From JACKJP01 sp050186955 (GTDB lineage Bacteria > Pseudomonadota > Alphaproteobacteria > Rhizobiales > Tepidamorphaceae), in NCBI GenBank assembly GCA_050186955.1, contig JBFWXZ010000183.1:1-6197 (forward strand): a stretch of DNA of 6,197 nucleotides, written 5' to 3'. Every line of letters starts with the position of its first letter. Within the stretch, counting starts at the first letter, position 1. Below the pieces are notes generated by a model. That model was not told the origin of the DNA. It did not search any database and saw only the letters and a program-made list of their open reading frames with translations. Shown here piece by piece: positions 4,905 through 6,197 of this stretch. The translations under genes were made by a program, and so were the position numbers.

Positions 4905-5864
4905 ATGGCCACGCAACACCACAAGCTTGTCATCATCGGTTCCGGCCCCGCCGGATACACCGCCGCGATCTACGCGGCGCGGGCGATGCTGGAGCCGGTC
5001 GTGATCGCCGGCCTGCAGCCGGGCGGCCAACTCACCATCACCACCGACGTCGAGAACTATCCCGGCTTCGCCGACGTCATCCAGGGCCCGTGGCTGATGG
5101 ACCAGATGCGCGCCCAGGCCGAGCATGTCGGCACCCGCTTCGTGTCCGACCACATCGTTTCCGCCGATTTCTCCACCCGGCCGTTCCGCCTCGTCGGCGA
5201 CGGCGGCGAGGTCTATCTGGCCGACAGCGTCATCATCGCCACCGGCGCCCAGGCGCGCTGGCTGGGGATCCCCTCGGAAGAGAAGTTCAAGGGATTCGGC
5301 GTCTCCGCCTGCGCGACCTGCGACGGCTTCTTCTACCGCGACCGCGAGGTCGTGGTGATCGGCGGTGGCAACACCGCGGTCGAGGAGGCGCTGTTCCTGA
5401 CCAAGTTCGCCTCGCGGGTCACCCTCGTGCACCGCCGCGGGGAGCTGCGCACCGAGCGCATCCTGCAGGACCGGCTGCTCTCCCACCCCAAGATCGAGGT
5501 CGTCTGGGACAGCGTGCTCGACGAGGTTCTCGGCGCCGCCGACCCGCTCGGCGTCACCGGCGTGCGGCTGAAGAACGTCAACACCGGCCGCACCAGCGAG
5601 ATCAAGGCGGACGGCGTCTTCATCGCCATCGGCCATGCGCCGTCGACGGAGGTCTTCGCCGGCCAGCTCGAGATGGGCCCCGGCGGCTATATCGTCACCG
5701 AGCCGGGCACCGCCAATACGAGCGTGGCGGGCGTCTTCGCCGCTGGCGACGTCACCGACGACATTTACCGCCAGGCCGTCACCGCGGCCGGCATGGGCTG
5801 CATGGCAGCGCTCGACGCGGAGCGCTATCTCGCGCACCAGGGCGCCAGGGAGGCGGCCGAGTAG
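4905..5864 (+). CDS. trxB: Thioredoxin-disulfide reductase (NADPH)
   Basis: TrxB transfers electrons from NADPH through FAD and a redox-active disulfide to oxidised thioredoxin in the cytosol. The 319-residue product is the usual length of the low-molecular-weight bacterial enzyme. The FAD-binding Rossmann motif is GSGPAGYTAAIYAAR (12-26). GGQLTITTDVENYPGF (40-55) follows. The catalytic pair Cys136/Cys139 lies in SACATCDGFFYRD (134-146). The NADPH-binding motif is IGGGNTAVEEALFL (152-165), with HRR at 176-178. The C-terminal FAD motif GVFAAGDVTDDIYRQAVTAAGMG spans 276-298. No key residue is missing. ATG 4905 is preferred because the FAD motif starts about 11 residues in, as in relatives. A GTG at 4836 would add 23 unrelated residues. 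The ribosome binding site is only GGA (4894-4896). Divergence from lrp and the close downstream lsrB-like gene fit the arrangement remembered from rhizobia. Confidence 0.97.
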   Translation: MATQHHKLVIIGSGPAGYTAAIYAARAMLEPVVIAGLQPGGQLTITTDVENYPGFADVIQGPWLMDQMRAQAEHVGTRFVSDHIVSADFSTRPFRLVGDGGEVYLADSVIIATGAQARWLGIPSEEKFKGFGVSACATCDGFFYRDREVVVIGGGNTAVEEALFLTKFASRVTLVHRRGELRTERILQDRLLSHPKIEVVWDSVLDEVLGAADPLGVTGVRLKNVNTGRTSEIKADGVFIAIGHAPSTEVFAGQLEMGPGGYIVTEPGTANTSVAGVFAAGDVTDDIYRQAVTAAGMGCMAALDAERYLAHQGAREAAE

Positions 5865-5871
5865 GCTCTCC

Positions 5872-5889
5872 GTTTCGGGGGTTTCGGGG
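5872..5889 (+). repeat. Tandem 9-bp direct repeat between trxB and the LysR gene
   Basis: GTTTCGGGG occurs twice back to back (5872-5880 and 5881-5889) in the 37-bp gap. The second GGGG (5886-5889) is 12 nt before the LysR ATG and is the nearest purine-rich stretch available as a ribosome binding site. No terminator or clear promoter is seen, so read-through from trxB is plausible. Confidence 0.6.
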
Positions 5890-5901
5890 CCGTGCGCACA
5901 T

Positions 5902-6197
5902 ATGGATTGGGACAAGCTTCGGATATTTCACGCCGCGGCCGACGCCGGCAGCTTCACCCATGCCGGCGAGACGCTGGGGCTTAGCCAGTCGGCGGTCAGC
6001 CGGCAGGTCAGCGCGCTGGAGCAGGAGCTGCGCACGCCGCTGTTCCACCGCCACGCCCGCGGCCTCATCCTGACCGAGCAGGGCGAGCTGCTCTATCGCA
6101 CGGCGCACCAGGTCTTCATGCAGCTCCAGGGCGTGAAGACGCGGCTGTCGGACTCCCGCGAGCGGCCGAACGGCGATCTCAAGATCACCACCACGCT
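5902..6197 (+). CDS. lsrB: LysR-family regulator, LsrB/VtlR-like (partial, C-terminus outside window)
   Basis: The first 98 residues are present. The N-terminus MDWDKLRIFHAAADAGSFTHAG and the following SQSAVSRQVSALEQ, LFHRHARGLILTEQGELLYRTAH match my memory of Sinorhizobium LsrB and Brucella VtlR. The winged helix-turn-helix covers about 3-60, with the recognition helix near 28-40. The linker helix starts after about 62. LsrB is known in Sinorhizobium for symbiosis and oxidative-stress control, and VtlR in Brucella for virulence and small-RNA control. Its effector domain, including the cysteines implicated in redox sensing, lies beyond the window, so sensing cannot be assessed. The position directly after trxB supports the identification. 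The start is the first ATG, and the ribosome binding site is weak. It may be co-transcribed with trxB. Confidence 0.9.
   Translation, partial: MDWDKLRIFHAAADAGSFTHAGETLGLSQSAVSRQVSALEQELRTPLFHRHARGLILTEQGELLYRTAHQVFMQLQGVKTRLSDSRERPNGDLKITTT

Noticed and set aside
4884..5915. 343-codon minus-strand open frame opposite trxB
   Set aside because: It is a mirror of the trxB frame. The product has no recognisable domain, and trxB is unambiguous.

Overview
The window is high-GC DNA that looks like an alphaproteobacterial chromosome, most likely Hyphomicrobiales (Rhizobiales). The strongest pointer is the right end. An Lrp/AsnC regulator, thioredoxin reductase (trxB) and the start of a LysR regulator that reads like LsrB/VtlR stand side by side, as I recall from Sinorhizobium and Brucella. 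GreA also has rhizobial wording. I could not search a database, so all family calls rest on motifs and remembered sequences.

Layout, left to right. Bases 1-679 (minus) are the N-terminal 226 codons of a polytopic membrane protein, probably DUF5765, running off the left edge. A 262-bp divergent spacer leads to greA (942-1421, plus). greA converges, with 3 bp between stop codons, on a two-gene minus-strand unit: a SPASM/twitch-like radical SAM enzyme (2287-3408) followed 13 bp later by a GT25 glycosyltransferase (1425-2273, TTG start). Divergent from it is a Nu-class, YfcG-like glutathione S-transferase (3534-4160, TTG start, very good Shine-Dalgarno). This converges on the Lrp/AsnC gene (4185-4649, minus). 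A 255-bp divergent regulatory region then separates lrp from trxB (4905-5864, plus). The LysR gene (5902 to the right edge) follows trxB by 37 bp.

How the genes may work together: trxB, the YfcG-like GST and LsrB all belong to thiol/redox homeostasis, and GreA rescues stalled RNA polymerase, so much of the window is stress housekeeping. The radical SAM + GT25 pair is the accessory element. It probably modifies a surface glycan or a related substrate, but nothing here identifies that substrate.

Most notable unexplained structure: (1) the radical SAM/GT25 pair; (2) a mirrored 25-bp element (18/25 identical, with an 11-bp exact core) near the two ends of the lrp-trxB divergent region, plus AT-rich palindromes between the copies; (3) a 14-bp perfect palindrome carrying the lrp stop codon; (4) a hairpin just before the GST ribosome binding site; (5) a 34-codon reading frame ending in an ATGA overlap with greA. 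I see no tRNA, rRNA, CRISPR array, insertion sequence or convincing intrinsic terminator.
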